From Snodgrassella alvi (GTDB taxonomy: Bacteria > Pseudomonadota > Gammaproteobacteria > Burkholderiales > Neisseriaceae): 64,000 bases of DNA. The notes under the pieces were generated by a model that worked only from the letters and a program-made list of their open reading frames with translations, searched no databases and was not told the DNA's origin. Of the stretch, positions 16,202 to 24,876 are shown in pieces (within the stretch, counting starts at the first letter, position 1; the number at the start of each line of letters is the position of its first letter). The stretch lies in assembly GCF_002777745.1 (NCBI RefSeq), contig NZ_MEIO01000055.1, forward strand, positions 186,001-250,000, in the 5' to 3' direction. Made by a program: the position numbers and the translations under genes.

Positions 16202-17599
16202 ATGTTCTCAGACCAGCAACTTGCCTTTATCGATATCGAAACCACCGGTGGCCGCGCCACCGTTGACCGCATTACCGAAATCGCCGTAGTCTACACCGAG
16301 GCCGGCCAGCAACAACCACAGGTTTTCCATACCCTACTTAACCCCGATACCAGCATTCCCCCTTTCATTCAGGCACTCACCGGTATCAGCAATCAGATGG
16401 TAGAACAGGCACCGTATTTCAACGACGAAATTGCCGACCAGCTCAGCGCTATTTTCAAAGAGCGTATTTTCATTGCCCACAACGTACGCTTTGATTATGG
16501 TTTCATCAAAGCCGCCTTCAAACGTCTGGGCAGAACATTCAACCCACAACAGCTATGCACCGTCAAACTATCACGCCAGCTCTATCCTGAGCACAAACAC
16601 CACGGACTGGACAAAATCATCGCCCGTCACCACATCGACATGCACAACCGCCACAGAGCCTTTGCCGATGCACGTGCCATCTACGATTTTTGGCAGCAAC
16701 TTAAACACAACTTTCCAGCCGACACCCTGCATCATGCCTGCAAAACCATCATGCAACGCCCCAGCCTGCCTGCCCATCTCAATAACGATGCCCTGAAAAA
16801 CATCAACGATGATTATGGCGTGTACCTTATATACGGCGATAATGACCTTCCTCTGTATATCGGCAAAAGCAAACAAGTCAAAACCCGTCTGCTGAGCCAT
16901 TTCGGTCAGGATGTACACAACAGCAAAGAAATGAGCCTGTCGCAACAAGCCAAAAAAATCGACGTAATCCCCTGTAGCGGCGAACTGGATGCCCTGCTCA
17001 CCGAATCCGCACAAATCAAACAGCGCCAGCCTATCCTTAACCGCCGCCTGCGCCGTCAGAAAGACTTGTTCAGCTTCCAGCTCAGTACCAATACACACGG
17101 CTACGACACCCTGAATATCGTGCCCATGCGCCATGTCCAGTTCAATCAGCAACAGCGCTACTACGGCCTGTTTCACAGCAAAAGCGATGCCCAGAAAGCC
17201 ATCAAAAACACCATCAATAATACTGATTTATGCCTGCAAACTCTCGGTATCGAAAAAGGCAGCAGCAACCGCCCCTGCTTCCGCCACCAGCTACACCAGT
17301 GCAGCGGTGCCTGCATCAACAAAATCACCGCCGCCACCCACAACCTGAAACTAGCACTGGCATTACAAAAAATCAAACTGGCTGCATGGCCATTTAACAG
17401 CTATGCCTACGTCAAAGAACGGCAAAAATACCACATCTTCCACCATTGGATTTATCTGGGCAGCGCCAGTAACAGCGATGAACTGCACACCATCCTCAGC
17501 CAGCCACAAGGCCAACTGGATCGCGATGTCTACCAAATCATCCAGCAACACAAACACCAACTACAAGCCCTGAACCCTGCCCATGTTTGCCCTGATTGA
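16202..17599 (+). CDS. DEDDh exonuclease fused to a GIY-YIG (UvrC/Cho-like) nuclease
   Basis: The 465-residue product has two nuclease domains. Residues about 1-175 form a DnaQ-like 3'-5' exonuclease: FIDIETTGG, FIAHNVRFDYGFIK, and HRAFADARAIYDFW supply the DEDDh set. From about 202 a GIY-YIG domain follows: DDYGVYLIYGDNDLPLYIGK, then KTRLLSHF, and the Glu in LLTESAQIKQRQPILN. The C-terminal third includes a cysteine-bearing segment (RPCFRHQLHQCSGACINK) as in UvrC homologues. Such fusions are known and resemble Cho plus epsilon. Its place between umuD (10 bases) and umuC (17-base overlap) suggests a damage-processing partner of the translesion polymerase. Confidence 0.88.
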   Translation: MFSDQQLAFIDIETTGGRATVDRITEIAVVYTEAGQQQPQVFHTLLNPDTSIPPFIQALTGISNQMVEQAPYFNDEIADQLSAIFKERIFIAHNVRFDYGFIKAAFKRLGRTFNPQQLCTVKLSRQLYPEHKHHGLDKIIARHHIDMHNRHRAFADARAIYDFWQQLKHNFPADTLHHACKTIMQRPSLPAHLNNDALKNINDDYGVYLIYGDNDLPLYIGKSKQVKTRLLSHFGQDVHNSKEMSLSQQAKKIDVIPCSGELDALLTESAQIKQRQPILNRRLRRQKDLFSFQLSTNTHGYDTLNIVPMRHVQFNQQQRYYGLFHSKSDAQKAIKNTINNTDLCLQTLGIEKGSSNRPCFRHQLHQCSGACINKITAATHNLKLALALQKIKLAAWPFNSYAYVKERQKYHIFHHWIYLGSASNSDELHTILSQPQGQLDRDVYQIIQQHKHQLQALNPAHVCPD

Positions 17600-18845
17600 C
17601 GGCAATAACTTCTATTGCTCCTGTGAAAGAGTGTATCGCCCTGAACTCAAACAGCAGCCCATCATCGTCCTGAGTAACAATGATGGCTGCGTCATCTCCC
17701 GTTCCAGTGAAGCCAAAGATATCGGTATCAAAATGGGTGTCCCCTATTTCCAGATTCAGCATTTCGTTCAACAGGGCAAATTAACCGTTTTTTCCTCCAA
17801 TTACGAACTGTATGCCGACCTGTCACGACGTATGATGAACACCATCGCTTCCCTCGTGCCCGCCATCGAAATCTACTCCATCGACGAATGCTTTGCCGAC
17901 CTGCACGGCCTGAATAACCTGCACCCACTCGGCCATAACATCCGCAACCGCATTCAGCAATGGGTAGGCATCCCCACCTGCGTCGGCATCGCTCCCACCC
18001 GCACCCTAGCCAAATTCTGCAACCATCTGGCCAAACGCCACCGCCACCACTTTAATGGCGTCGTTGTCTGGACAAACTGGAACCGTAACATCCAGCAACG
18101 CGCCCTGGCCAGCTCACCCATAACCGACATCTGGGGTATCGGCCGCAGAATCGGCCAGAAACTCGCTGCTCAGGGCATCCGCACCGCCCTTGACTTCACC
18201 AACGCCCATACCCCCACCCTAAGAAAACAGTTCGGCGTTGTACTCGAACGCACCCAACGCGAAATGCAGGGCATCCCCTGTAGCGAACTCATCATCAACG
18301 AAGCCAGCCGCCAGCACATCGTGCGCAGCCGCAGCTTTGGCAACATAATTACCAGTCTCGATGGCCTGCAAGCCGCCATCAGCCACCACATCACCTCTGG
18401 TGCAGCCAAACTGCGCGACCAAAACAGCCACGCGCATATCCTTGGTGTTTTTATCTACACCAACCGCTTTCGTCACGACCAATCCCAATATAACGGCTAC
18501 CAGTTTATCAAACTGCCACAGCCCAGTGCCGACACCCTCACCCTTAACCATATCGCCCAGAATCTGCTACGCAGCATCTACCGCTCAGGCTATGAATACA
18601 AAAAATGTGGCATCGAACTAAGCGGCATCGAACCAGCACAGACTTTCCAGCAACCGGACTTACTCTGCCCCAGCGAACGCAACCACCGCCCCGAACTCAT
18701 GAATGCATGGGACAACATCACCAGCCGTTACGGCCGCAACAGCATCCAGCTTGGCAGCGAACTGCAATCCAGCCACTGGCACATGACCCGTACCCAGCTC
18801 AGCCCGTGCTATACCACCCAATGGCCAGAACTATTAACCATCTAA
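17583..18845 (+). CDS. umuC: Translesion DNA polymerase UmuC (Y family)
   Basis: Catalytic subunit of Pol V, 420 residues. The palm motifs are complete: MFALIDGNNFYCSCERVYRP (metal Asp), VLSNNDGCVISRS, and EIYSIDECFADLHGL with the SIDE metal site. Then come the helix-hairpin-helix region (DIWGIGRRIGQKLAAQGI) and a little-finger domain. Its ATG overlaps the end of the exonuclease/GIY-YIG gene by 17 bases, indicating translational coupling. C-terminal residues include the UmuC-specific region (ERNHRPELMNAWDNI, SRYGRNSIQLGSEL). Confidence 0.96.
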   Translation: MFALIDGNNFYCSCERVYRPELKQQPIIVLSNNDGCVISRSSEAKDIGIKMGVPYFQIQHFVQQGKLTVFSSNYELYADLSRRMMNTIASLVPAIEIYSIDECFADLHGLNNLHPLGHNIRNRIQQWVGIPTCVGIAPTRTLAKFCNHLAKRHRHHFNGVVVWTNWNRNIQQRALASSPITDIWGIGRRIGQKLAAQGIRTALDFTNAHTPTLRKQFGVVLERTQREMQGIPCSELIINEASRQHIVRSRSFGNIITSLDGLQAAISHHITSGAAKLRDQNSHAHILGVFIYTNRFRHDQSQYNGYQFIKLPQPSADTLTLNHIAQNLLRSIYRSGYEYKKCGIELSGIEPAQTFQQPDLLCPSERNHRPELMNAWDNITSRYGRNSIQLGSELQSSHWHMTRTQLSPCYTTQWPELLTI

Positions 18846-19349
18846 CTACTTAACCATAAAATACTGCTTTAAAAATCAAATCGCCCTGAAACACCAGAAA
18901 AATTCAGCAATTAACGATAAGGCATCTTTAGCATACTGAATACTCTAATCAGTCAGACGAAGCTATGTCATACATACACACAAACATACATATATAATTG
19001 GCTTAAATAAAAAATATTTTCAAATTTTATTTCCCACCCAAAGAGCCTTTAAATTTGCTTCAGCAAGACTAAAAAAATCTCGCTTAGCGATAAATTTAGC
19101 CTCCTTGCCTATTAAAATCTAAGTAGTTATAACGAAATAAATAACCACATATATTTAAAAACATAGTCTATACTTATAGTTATCCGGTATTGATCCCTAA
19201 AGCTCAATTTTCATCTGAAACCTTTAAATAGCTCTTAGTACATGGCTCTGAATAATAAGCAATGAATTAAAGCTAAAATATAAACAAATTATTCAACAAA
19301 TTAAAACTTAATTAAGATCAAACTACCAAAACTACTTTGTGGATGGAAT
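18846..19349. other. Intergenic region, about 500 bp, no gene seen
   Basis: AT-rich sequence with stops in all frames. I see no convincing terminator, RNA or remnant here, only a possible weak GGA ribosome site at 19341 before the next gene. Confidence 0.6.
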
Positions 19350-19895
19350 ATGAAAGCACTAATTTCAATTGATTACACCAATGACTTTATCGCCACAGAT
19401 GGTGCGCTAACAACCGGATCAGCCGGACAATTAATTGAGCAAGAAATAGTGAATGTGGCCAGAACATTTATTGAACAAGGCGATTTTGTGGTATTTGCCA
19501 TTGATGCACATGAACCAGATGATAAATACCATCCAGAAAATAAATTATTTCCATCACATAATGTCATCGGCACAGAGGGGCAGGATTTATATGGTTCACT
19601 GAAACAACTGTACACAATAAATCAAACTAATCCACAGGTTTACTGGCTAAATAAACGGCATTATTCAGCATTCAGCGGTACTGATCTGGATTTACGCCTG
19701 CGTGAAAGAAACATCACAGAACTACATTTGACCGGTGTATGTACCGACATTTGTATATTACATACCGCAGTGGATGCCTATAACCTGAGTTACAAAATTG
19801 TTATCCACCAAAAAGCAGTAGCTAGCTTTGATCCGGTTGGACATAAATGGGCTTTAAATCATTTTCAAAATACATTAGGGGCAACCATAATCTGA
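19350..19895 (+). CDS. Isochorismatase-family cysteine hydrolase (nicotinamidase-like)
   Basis: The 181-residue product shows the full Asp-Lys-Cys triad of this superfamily: Asp in ISIDYTNDFI, Lys in NKRHYSAFSGTDLDL, and Cys in LTGVCTDICILHTA followed by the usual cis-peptide region. FAIDAHEPDDKYHPE resembles the metal-binding segment of pyrazinamidase/nicotinamidase relatives. Members hydrolyse nicotinamide, isochorismate or small amides; the substrate is uncertain. It stands alone, with a ribosome site in GTGGATGGA. Confidence 0.85.
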   Translation: MKALISIDYTNDFIATDGALTTGSAGQLIEQEIVNVARTFIEQGDFVVFAIDAHEPDDKYHPENKLFPSHNVIGTEGQDLYGSLKQLYTINQTNPQVYWLNKRHYSAFSGTDLDLRLRERNITELHLTGVCTDICILHTAVDAYNLSYKIVIHQKAVASFDPVGHKWALNHFQNTLGATII

Positions 19896-19969
19896 TAGTT
19901 CTGATTAGCTCATCAAATACTATAAAACAACAAACAGCCAGATTATTTAAGATTAGTGCAGATACAAAA

Positions 19970-19991
19970 AAACCTCACCAATGTGAGGTTT
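19970..19991 (-). terminator. Terminator of the tRNA-Lys/tRNA-Asn transcript
   Basis: Stem AAACCTCAC / GTGAGGTTT with a CAAT loop (19970-19991) is followed on the minus strand by a T-run (complement of 19964-19970). It lies 32 bases after the 3' end of tRNA-Lys. Confidence 0.85.
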
Positions 19992-20022
19992 AATTCACCT
20001 TACCATAAAAAGTAAGGATTTT

Positions 20023-20098
20023 TGGTGGGTCGTGAGCGATTCGAACGCTCGACCAACGGATTAAAAGTCCGCTGCTCTACCGACTGAGCTAACGACCC
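20023..20098 (-). tRNA. tRNA-Lys (anticodon TTT)
   Basis: The minus strand reads a 76-base cloverleaf beginning GGGTCGTTAGCTCAGTCGG, with anticodon stem-loop GGACTTTTAATCC (TTT), T-loop GTTCGAATC and encoded CCA end. Acceptor arms GGGTCGT/ACGACCC pair fully. Confidence 0.97.
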
Positions 20099-20100
20099 TT

Positions 20101-20176
20101 TGGCTCCCCGACCAGGGCTCGAACCTGGGACCTGCGGATTAACAGTCCGTCGCTCTACCGACTGAGCTATCAGGGA
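20101..20176 (-). tRNA. tRNA-Asn (anticodon GTT)
   Basis: The minus strand gives a 76-base tRNA beginning TCCCTGATAGCTCAGTCGG, anticodon loop CTGTTAA (GTT), T-loop GTTCGAGCC, discriminator G and encoded CCA. It precedes tRNA-Lys by two bases, so both come from one precursor. Confidence 0.97.
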
Positions 20177-20290
20177 AAGGAAGAGCGCATTATAGGGAGC
20201 ATTATTAAACTCGTCAAGCATTTTTGGCTACTTCTATGCTAAAACAGGCCATAAATAATGCAAATATTTGGTAGTTATAGATATTTAATT

Positions 20291-20464
20291 TCAATTATTG
20301 CTTTGCTTTATTAATTGCACGGCTGGATATATCGTATTTGCCCTATTATCTGCTTCTGCTGCTGTGCCCGTTTGCTGCCAGTCTGGAACCATACTGCCCG
20401 ATTCATTAACCTCAAGTGCATAGTGGATGGGTTTATTCAGATTAACAGCAATGCTTTTCAGTAA
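20291..20464 (-). pseudogene. 3' remnant of an unidentified gene
   Basis: Minus-strand frame ending at a TGA at 20291 reads LLKSIAVNLNKPIHYALEVN then ESGSMVPDWQQTGTAAEADN and ANTIYPAVQLIKQSNN. A TAG precedes it directly; upstream protein-like sequence (LSELYRLL) is in another frame. No start codon or ribosome site. I do not recognise the family. The remainder of 20177-20710 holds the ato regulatory sites and AT-rich sequence. Confidence 0.4.
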
Positions 20465-20591
20465 CTATAAAAATGATTAATAGCCGATACAGCTCAGACA
20501 GCAAAATATTTTATTTTGCTTCTTAGAATGGCGGGCTATGGCTACCGCACTTATTCATCAATGATTGATAATTATTATCTTGTTTTCTTTA

Positions 20592-20629
20592 TGCAATTTT
20601 TTTTGCGCTCAAGTGCAGATTTCTGCACT
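20592..20629 (+). promoter_or_regulatory. Candidate AtoC enhancer sites upstream of atoD
   Basis: A perfect 18-bp palindrome, AGTGCAGATTTCTGCACT (20612-20629), is preceded by a related weaker one, TGCAA-N6-TTGCG (20592-20607). Centres are 21 bp, two helical turns, apart, and lie about 85-120 bp upstream of the sigma-54 promoter, the usual place for an NtrC-family activator. Confidence 0.6.
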
Positions 20630-20710
20630 ATCTACAGAACAAATCTATTTAACAGATTAAATTTATATTTAAAAATCAATATACTATATTTTTATTTTTA
20701 TAAAAAAAAC

Positions 20711-20726
20711 TGGTACATGAATTGCA
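20711..20726 (+). promoter_or_regulatory. Sigma-54 (-24/-12) promoter of atoDAEB
   Basis: TGGTAC-N5-TTGCA at 20711-20726 matches the sigma-54 consensus TGGCAC-N5-TTGCA with one difference and exact spacing. It stands 60 bases before the atoD start, and the downstream atoC encodes a sigma-54 activator. Confidence 0.8.
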
Positions 20727-20786
20727 ATAGTAAAGCAGCTTACTTTTAAGTAAAGATGAATTTTTAACATGTAACCAGGAGTCGTT

Positions 20787-21443
20787 ATGCAAAAAAAATT
20801 AATCACTACCGATAAAATCCGGGATTTTCTTAAAGACAGTATGACGATTATGTTTGGCGGCTTTATGGGGTGTGGTACGCCGTCAAAAATTGTTAATGCG
20901 ATTCTGGAATCAGGTATTAAAGACATAACACTTATCGGTAACGATACAGCTTTTGTTGATACTGGTGTTGGCCCGCTGATTACTAATAATCAAGTGAAGA
21001 AAGTGATTACTTCCCATATTGGCACCAATCGTGAAACAGGCAGAAAAATGATTGCCGGAGAGATTGAGGTTGAGCTGGTACCTCAAGGTACGCTGGCTGA
21101 ACGCATTCGTTGCGGCGGTGCCGGATTGGGTGGTGTTTTAACACCTACCGGTGTCGGTACGATTGTTGCTGAAGGTAAGCAAGTTTTATCGGTTAATGGA
21201 CGTGAATATTTGCTTGAGCTGCCGCTGCGGGCTGATTTAGCCATCATACATGCTCATCAGGCTGATTATAACGGTAATCTGGTTTATCAATATGCCGCCC
21301 GTAATTTCAACCCCCTGATTGCTACTGCTGCCGATACCGTGATTGCTCAGGTTGATGAGCTGGTAGAAATTGGTCAGATTCATCCTGATGCCGTGATGAC
21401 ACCAGCAGCATTAGTTGATTTTATGGTTAGCACTAACGATTAA
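20787..21443 (+). CDS. atoD: Acetate/acetoacetate CoA-transferase alpha subunit AtoD
   Basis: With AtoA it transfers CoA from acetyl-CoA to acetoacetate or other short-chain acids. The 218-residue protein shows the family-I CoA-transferase alpha fold: [20 protein letters not shown], the CoA-site [35 protein letters not shown], and [25 protein letters not shown] lies seven bases before the ATG. First gene of the ato operon, 11 bases before atoA. Confidence 0.96.
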   Translation: MQKKLITTDKIRDFLKDSMTIMFGGFMGCGTPSKIVNAILESGIKDITLIGNDTAFVDTGVGPLITNNQVKKVITSHIGTNRETGRKMIAGEIEVELVPQGTLAERIRCGGAGLGGVLTPTGVGTIVAEGKQVLSVNGREYLLELPLRADLAIIHAHQADYNGNLVYQYAARNFNPLIATAADTVIAQVDELVEIGQIHPDAVMTPAALVDFMVSTND

Positions 21444-21454
21444 GGGAAAAGACA

Positions 21455-22120
21455 ATGGATAAAAAAGAATTAATTGCTCGCCGTGTTGCTCAGGAACTGC
21501 GTGATGGTGATGTTGTTAATCTGGGGATTGGTCTGCCAACACAGGTGGTTAACTATTTGCCAGAAGGTATCAATATTACGCTGCAATCAGAAAATGGCTT
21601 TCTCGGGTTAGGGCCGAAAACCGTGGATGAACCCAATATTGTCAATGCGGGTGGACAGCCATGTGGTGTTGTTCCCGGCGCAGCCATGTTTGATAGTGCA
21701 TTTTCTTTTGCGCTGATTCGGGGCGGACATGTGGATGCCTGCGTACTCGGGGGACTGGAAGTTGATCAGCATGCCAATCTGGCAAACTGGATGGTACCGG
21801 GCAAAATGGTACCGGGCATGGGCGGCGCAATGGATCTGGTTACGGGGGCAAAAAAGGTCATTATTGCCATGGAACATTGCACTAAAACCGGCGAGCCTAA
21901 AATCTTACCTGAATGCAGTTTGCCGCTTACGGCTAAAGGTAAAGTGAGCATGATTATTACTGAGTTAGCAGTATTTGAATTCAGAAATCAGCAACTGTAT
22001 CTGATTGAAACAGCTGAAGAAGTGGATGTTGATACAGTGAAAGCACATACCACAGCAGAATTTATTGTCGCGGATGATCTGCAAACGATGTCCATTGCAA
22101 CAGAGGCACAGACTTTATGA
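21455..22120 (+). CDS. atoA: Acetate/acetoacetate CoA-transferase beta subunit AtoA
   Basis: Catalytic beta subunit of 221 residues. The nucleophilic Glu is in ITLQSENGFLGLG; GLPTQVVNYLP and the glycine-rich MVPGKMVPGMGGAMDLVTGA are typical, as is the MEHCTKTGEPKILPECSLPLT region. The stop overlaps the atoE start (ATGA), so the two are translationally coupled. Confidence 0.97.
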   Translation: MDKKELIARRVAQELRDGDVVNLGIGLPTQVVNYLPEGINITLQSENGFLGLGPKTVDEPNIVNAGGQPCGVVPGAAMFDSAFSFALIRGGHVDACVLGGLEVDQHANLANWMVPGKMVPGMGGAMDLVTGAKKVIIAMEHCTKTGEPKILPECSLPLTAKGKVSMIITELAVFEFRNQQLYLIETAEEVDVDTVKAHTTAEFIVADDLQTMSIATEAQTL

Positions 22121-23463
22121 TTTCACGTTTATCCAGACATACTACCAATCTGGTGAGTAAATACCTGCCCGATCCTTTGATTTTTGCTTTACTGCTTACC
22201 TTTATCATTTTTTTTATGGCCTGGGGTTTAACCGATTCACAACCGCTCGGTCTGGTAAAAATGTGGGGGGATGGCTTCTGGAACTTATTGGCCTTTGGCA
22301 TGCAGATGGCGTTGATTGTGGTTACCGGCCATGCTTTAGCCAGCTCACCACCAGTTAAATCTGTTTTGGTTTCTATTGCCTCACTAGCCAAAACACCTAC
22401 TCAGGCAGCGATGCTGGTAACTTTTGTGGGTTGTATTGCCTGTATTCTAAACTGGGGCTTCGGGCTGGTTGTAGGCGCGATGCTGGCCAAGGAAGTCGCC
22501 CGACAGGTTAAAAATGTTGATTATGGCTTACTGATTGCCTGCGCTTATATTGCCTTTATGACATGGGGTGGTGGTTTGTCCGGTTCAATGCCTTTAATGG
22601 CTGCAACTCCCGGCAATCCGGTTGCACACCTTATGGTTAGTGAGTCTAATCCACAGGGCATTGTGCCGATTTCACAAACGATGTTTTCTGCCAGTAATAT
22701 TTTTATTACCACCATGCTGATTATCTGCTTACCTCTGCTGGTGCGTTTTATGGTCAGAACCGATGGTAAAGTAAATGTGGTTGATCCTGAGTTACTGGCA
22801 CCAGAACCTGATTTTCAACGTAAACTTGACCGGAAAACGGCCACCGTAGCTGAAAAGCTGGAAGAAAGTAAACTGCTCTCTTTACTGGTAGGTGCATTGG
22901 GTATCAGTTATCTGCTGATTTACTTCTATCACAGTGGTTTTAATATTACGATTAATACCGTTAATCTGATTTTCCTGACTGCTGGTGTTTTATTGCATCG
23001 TACGCCCATGGCCTATATGCGTGCCGTATCCAATGCAGCCAGAAGCACAGCCGGTATTATTATTCAGTTCCCGTTTTATGCGGGCATTCAATTAATGATG
23101 GAGCATTCCGGTCTGGGTGGTCTGATTACTGAATTCTTTATCAATATTGCCAGTAAAGATACTTTCCCTATCTGGACATTCTTCAGCTCCGGCATTATCA
23201 ACTTTGCCGTACCTTCAGGCGGCGGTCACTGGGTTATTCAAGGACCCTTTGTCATTCCTGCTGCGCAGGCTCTGGGTGCTGATTTAGGTAAATCCACAAT
23301 GGCAATTGCCTATGGCGAGCAGTGGATGAATATGTTGCAGCCATTCTGGGCATTACCTGCACTGGCCATTGCTGGGCTCGGGGTGCGGGACATTATGGGT
23401 TATTGCATGACGGCATTAATTTTCACTACGCCCATATTCCTGATTGGCCTGTACTTTTTCTAA
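22117..23463 (+). CDS. atoE: Short-chain fatty acid transporter AtoE
   Basis: Inner-membrane permease of 448 residues with about ten or more hydrophobic spans. Typical AtoE segments: KYLPDPLIFALLLTFIIFFM near the N-terminus, LNWGFGLVVGAMLAKEVARQ, FMTWGGGLSGSMPLMAATPG, and FAVPSGGGHWVIQGPFVIPA. It brings acetoacetate or other short-chain acids into the cell for AtoDA. It begins inside the atoA stop codon and is followed after 15 bases by atoB. Confidence 0.95.
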   Translation: MISRLSRHTTNLVSKYLPDPLIFALLLTFIIFFMAWGLTDSQPLGLVKMWGDGFWNLLAFGMQMALIVVTGHALASSPPVKSVLVSIASLAKTPTQAAMLVTFVGCIACILNWGFGLVVGAMLAKEVARQVKNVDYGLLIACAYIAFMTWGGGLSGSMPLMAATPGNPVAHLMVSESNPQGIVPISQTMFSASNIFITTMLIICLPLLVRFMVRTDGKVNVVDPELLAPEPDFQRKLDRKTATVAEKLEESKLLSLLVGALGISYLLIYFYHSGFNITINTVNLIFLTAGVLLHRTPMAYMRAVSNAARSTAGIIIQFPFYAGIQLMMEHSGLGGLITEFFINIASKDTFPIWTFFSSGIINFAVPSGGGHWVIQGPFVIPAAQALGADLGKSTMAIAYGEQWMNMLQPFWALPALAIAGLGVRDIMGYCMTALIFTTPIFLIGLYFF

Positions 23464-23478
23464 ATAAAAAGGGAGTTT

Positions 23479-24663
23479 ATGATGACAAAAACCGTAATAG
23501 TTAGTGCTGCCCGCACAGCCATCGGCAATTTTAATGGTGCACTTGCCACGGTGAGTGCGATTGATTTAGGCAAAACCGTTATTGATGAAGCATTGAAACG
23601 TGCGGCACTTGATGCCGGTTTGGTGAATGAAGTTATTATGGGTAATGTGCTACAGGCCGGACTGGGGCAGAGCCCTGCCCGTCAGGCTGCCCTAGGTGCA
23701 GGTATTCCCAGTACAGTACCCGCATTTACCATTAATAAGGTATGTGGTAGTGGCCTTAAATCCGTTGTACTGGCCACACAAAGCATTTTAACTGGCGATA
23801 ATGATATTGTTGTGGCCGGTGGAATGGAAAACATGTCTCAGGCTCCCTATCTGCTTGGCAGCAAAGCACGGTGGGGACTGAAAATGGGGAATGCAGAATT
23901 ATATGACACAATGGTGAATGATGGTTTAACTTGTGCCACCAATCATTATCATATGGGAATTACGGCGGAAAATATTGCCGAACAGTATGCTATCAGCCGG
24001 CAGGAACAGGATGAGCTGGCACTGCGTTCCCAGCAGCTTGCCACTCAGGCCATTAATAATGGCGAATTCATCGAAGAAATTGTGCCGGTGACCATCAGTT
24101 CACGTAAGGGCGATATTATCTTTAAACAGGACGAATATCCTAAAGCAGATACCAGTCTGGAAGGTCTGACCAAACTTCGACCTGCCTTTAAAAAAGATGG
24201 CACAGTCACAGCCGGTAATTCTTCAGGCATTAATGATGGTGCAGCAGCTATAGTACTGATGTCGGAAACCAAAGCCAAAGAGTTAGGCTTAAAACCACTG
24301 GCGTATATTCGCAGCTATGCCTCAGGTGGTGTAGATCCGAGCGTAATGGGGCTGGGACCGGTACCGGCAACCCGACTGGCTTTGCAAAAAGCAGCACTGG
24401 AATTGCCTGATATTGATTTAATTGAAGCAAATGAGGCTTTTGCTGCTCAGTTTATCGGTGTCGGGCGCGAACTGAATTTTGATATGGACAAAACCAATAT
24501 TCATGGCGGAGCCATTGCATTGGGTCACCCTATTGGAGCCAGCGGCACGCGTATTCTGGTTACCCTGCTTTATTCCATGCTTCATCGTGATAAACAACTG
24601 GGACTGGCAACATTATGTATCGGTGGCGGACAAGGTACAACAGTAATTCTAGAACGCTGTTAA
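23479..24663 (+). CDS. atoB: Acetyl-CoA acetyltransferase (thiolase) AtoB
   Basis: Cleaves acetoacetyl-CoA to two acetyl-CoA. The 394-residue thiolase has the acyl-carrying Cys in [15 protein letters not shown] (about 90), [15 protein letters not shown], the second half NEAFAAQF, the His in [16 protein letters not shown], and the second Cys in [21 protein letters not shown] ribosome site precedes. Last structural gene of the ato operon; 213 bases then separate it from atoS. Confidence 0.97.
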   Translation: MMTKTVIVSAARTAIGNFNGALATVSAIDLGKTVIDEALKRAALDAGLVNEVIMGNVLQAGLGQSPARQAALGAGIPSTVPAFTINKVCGSGLKSVVLATQSILTGDNDIVVAGGMENMSQAPYLLGSKARWGLKMGNAELYDTMVNDGLTCATNHYHMGITAENIAEQYAISRQEQDELALRSQQLATQAINNGEFIEEIVPVTISSRKGDIIFKQDEYPKADTSLEGLTKLRPAFKKDGTVTAGNSSGINDGAAAIVLMSETKAKELGLKPLAYIRSYASGGVDPSVMGLGPVPATRLALQKAALELPDIDLIEANEAFAAQFIGVGRELNFDMDKTNIHGGAIALGHPIGASGTRILVTLLYSMLHRDKQLGLATLCIGGGQGTTVILERC

Positions 24664-24876
24664 CACTCACCCAATAATATTAATTGTTATATTTAATTAT
24701 CGGGTATGTTATTAGGTTGTACAGTCAGGCGGTATTAGATTTGTCTGATATTGCCTGCCTTGTTAATCTGCATATCTTACCCGATTATTCAAAATAATTC
24801 AGATAGATATTCTGGCTGATAACGGAACTTATGTCACAACATTAGTTTATTGATAATTATGGATATCTGAGCACTT

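Noticed and set aside
16571-17176. 201-residue minus-strand frame opposite the exonuclease/GIY-YIG gene
   Set aside because: Shadow frame caused by codon bias; the plus strand has unambiguous catalytic motifs.
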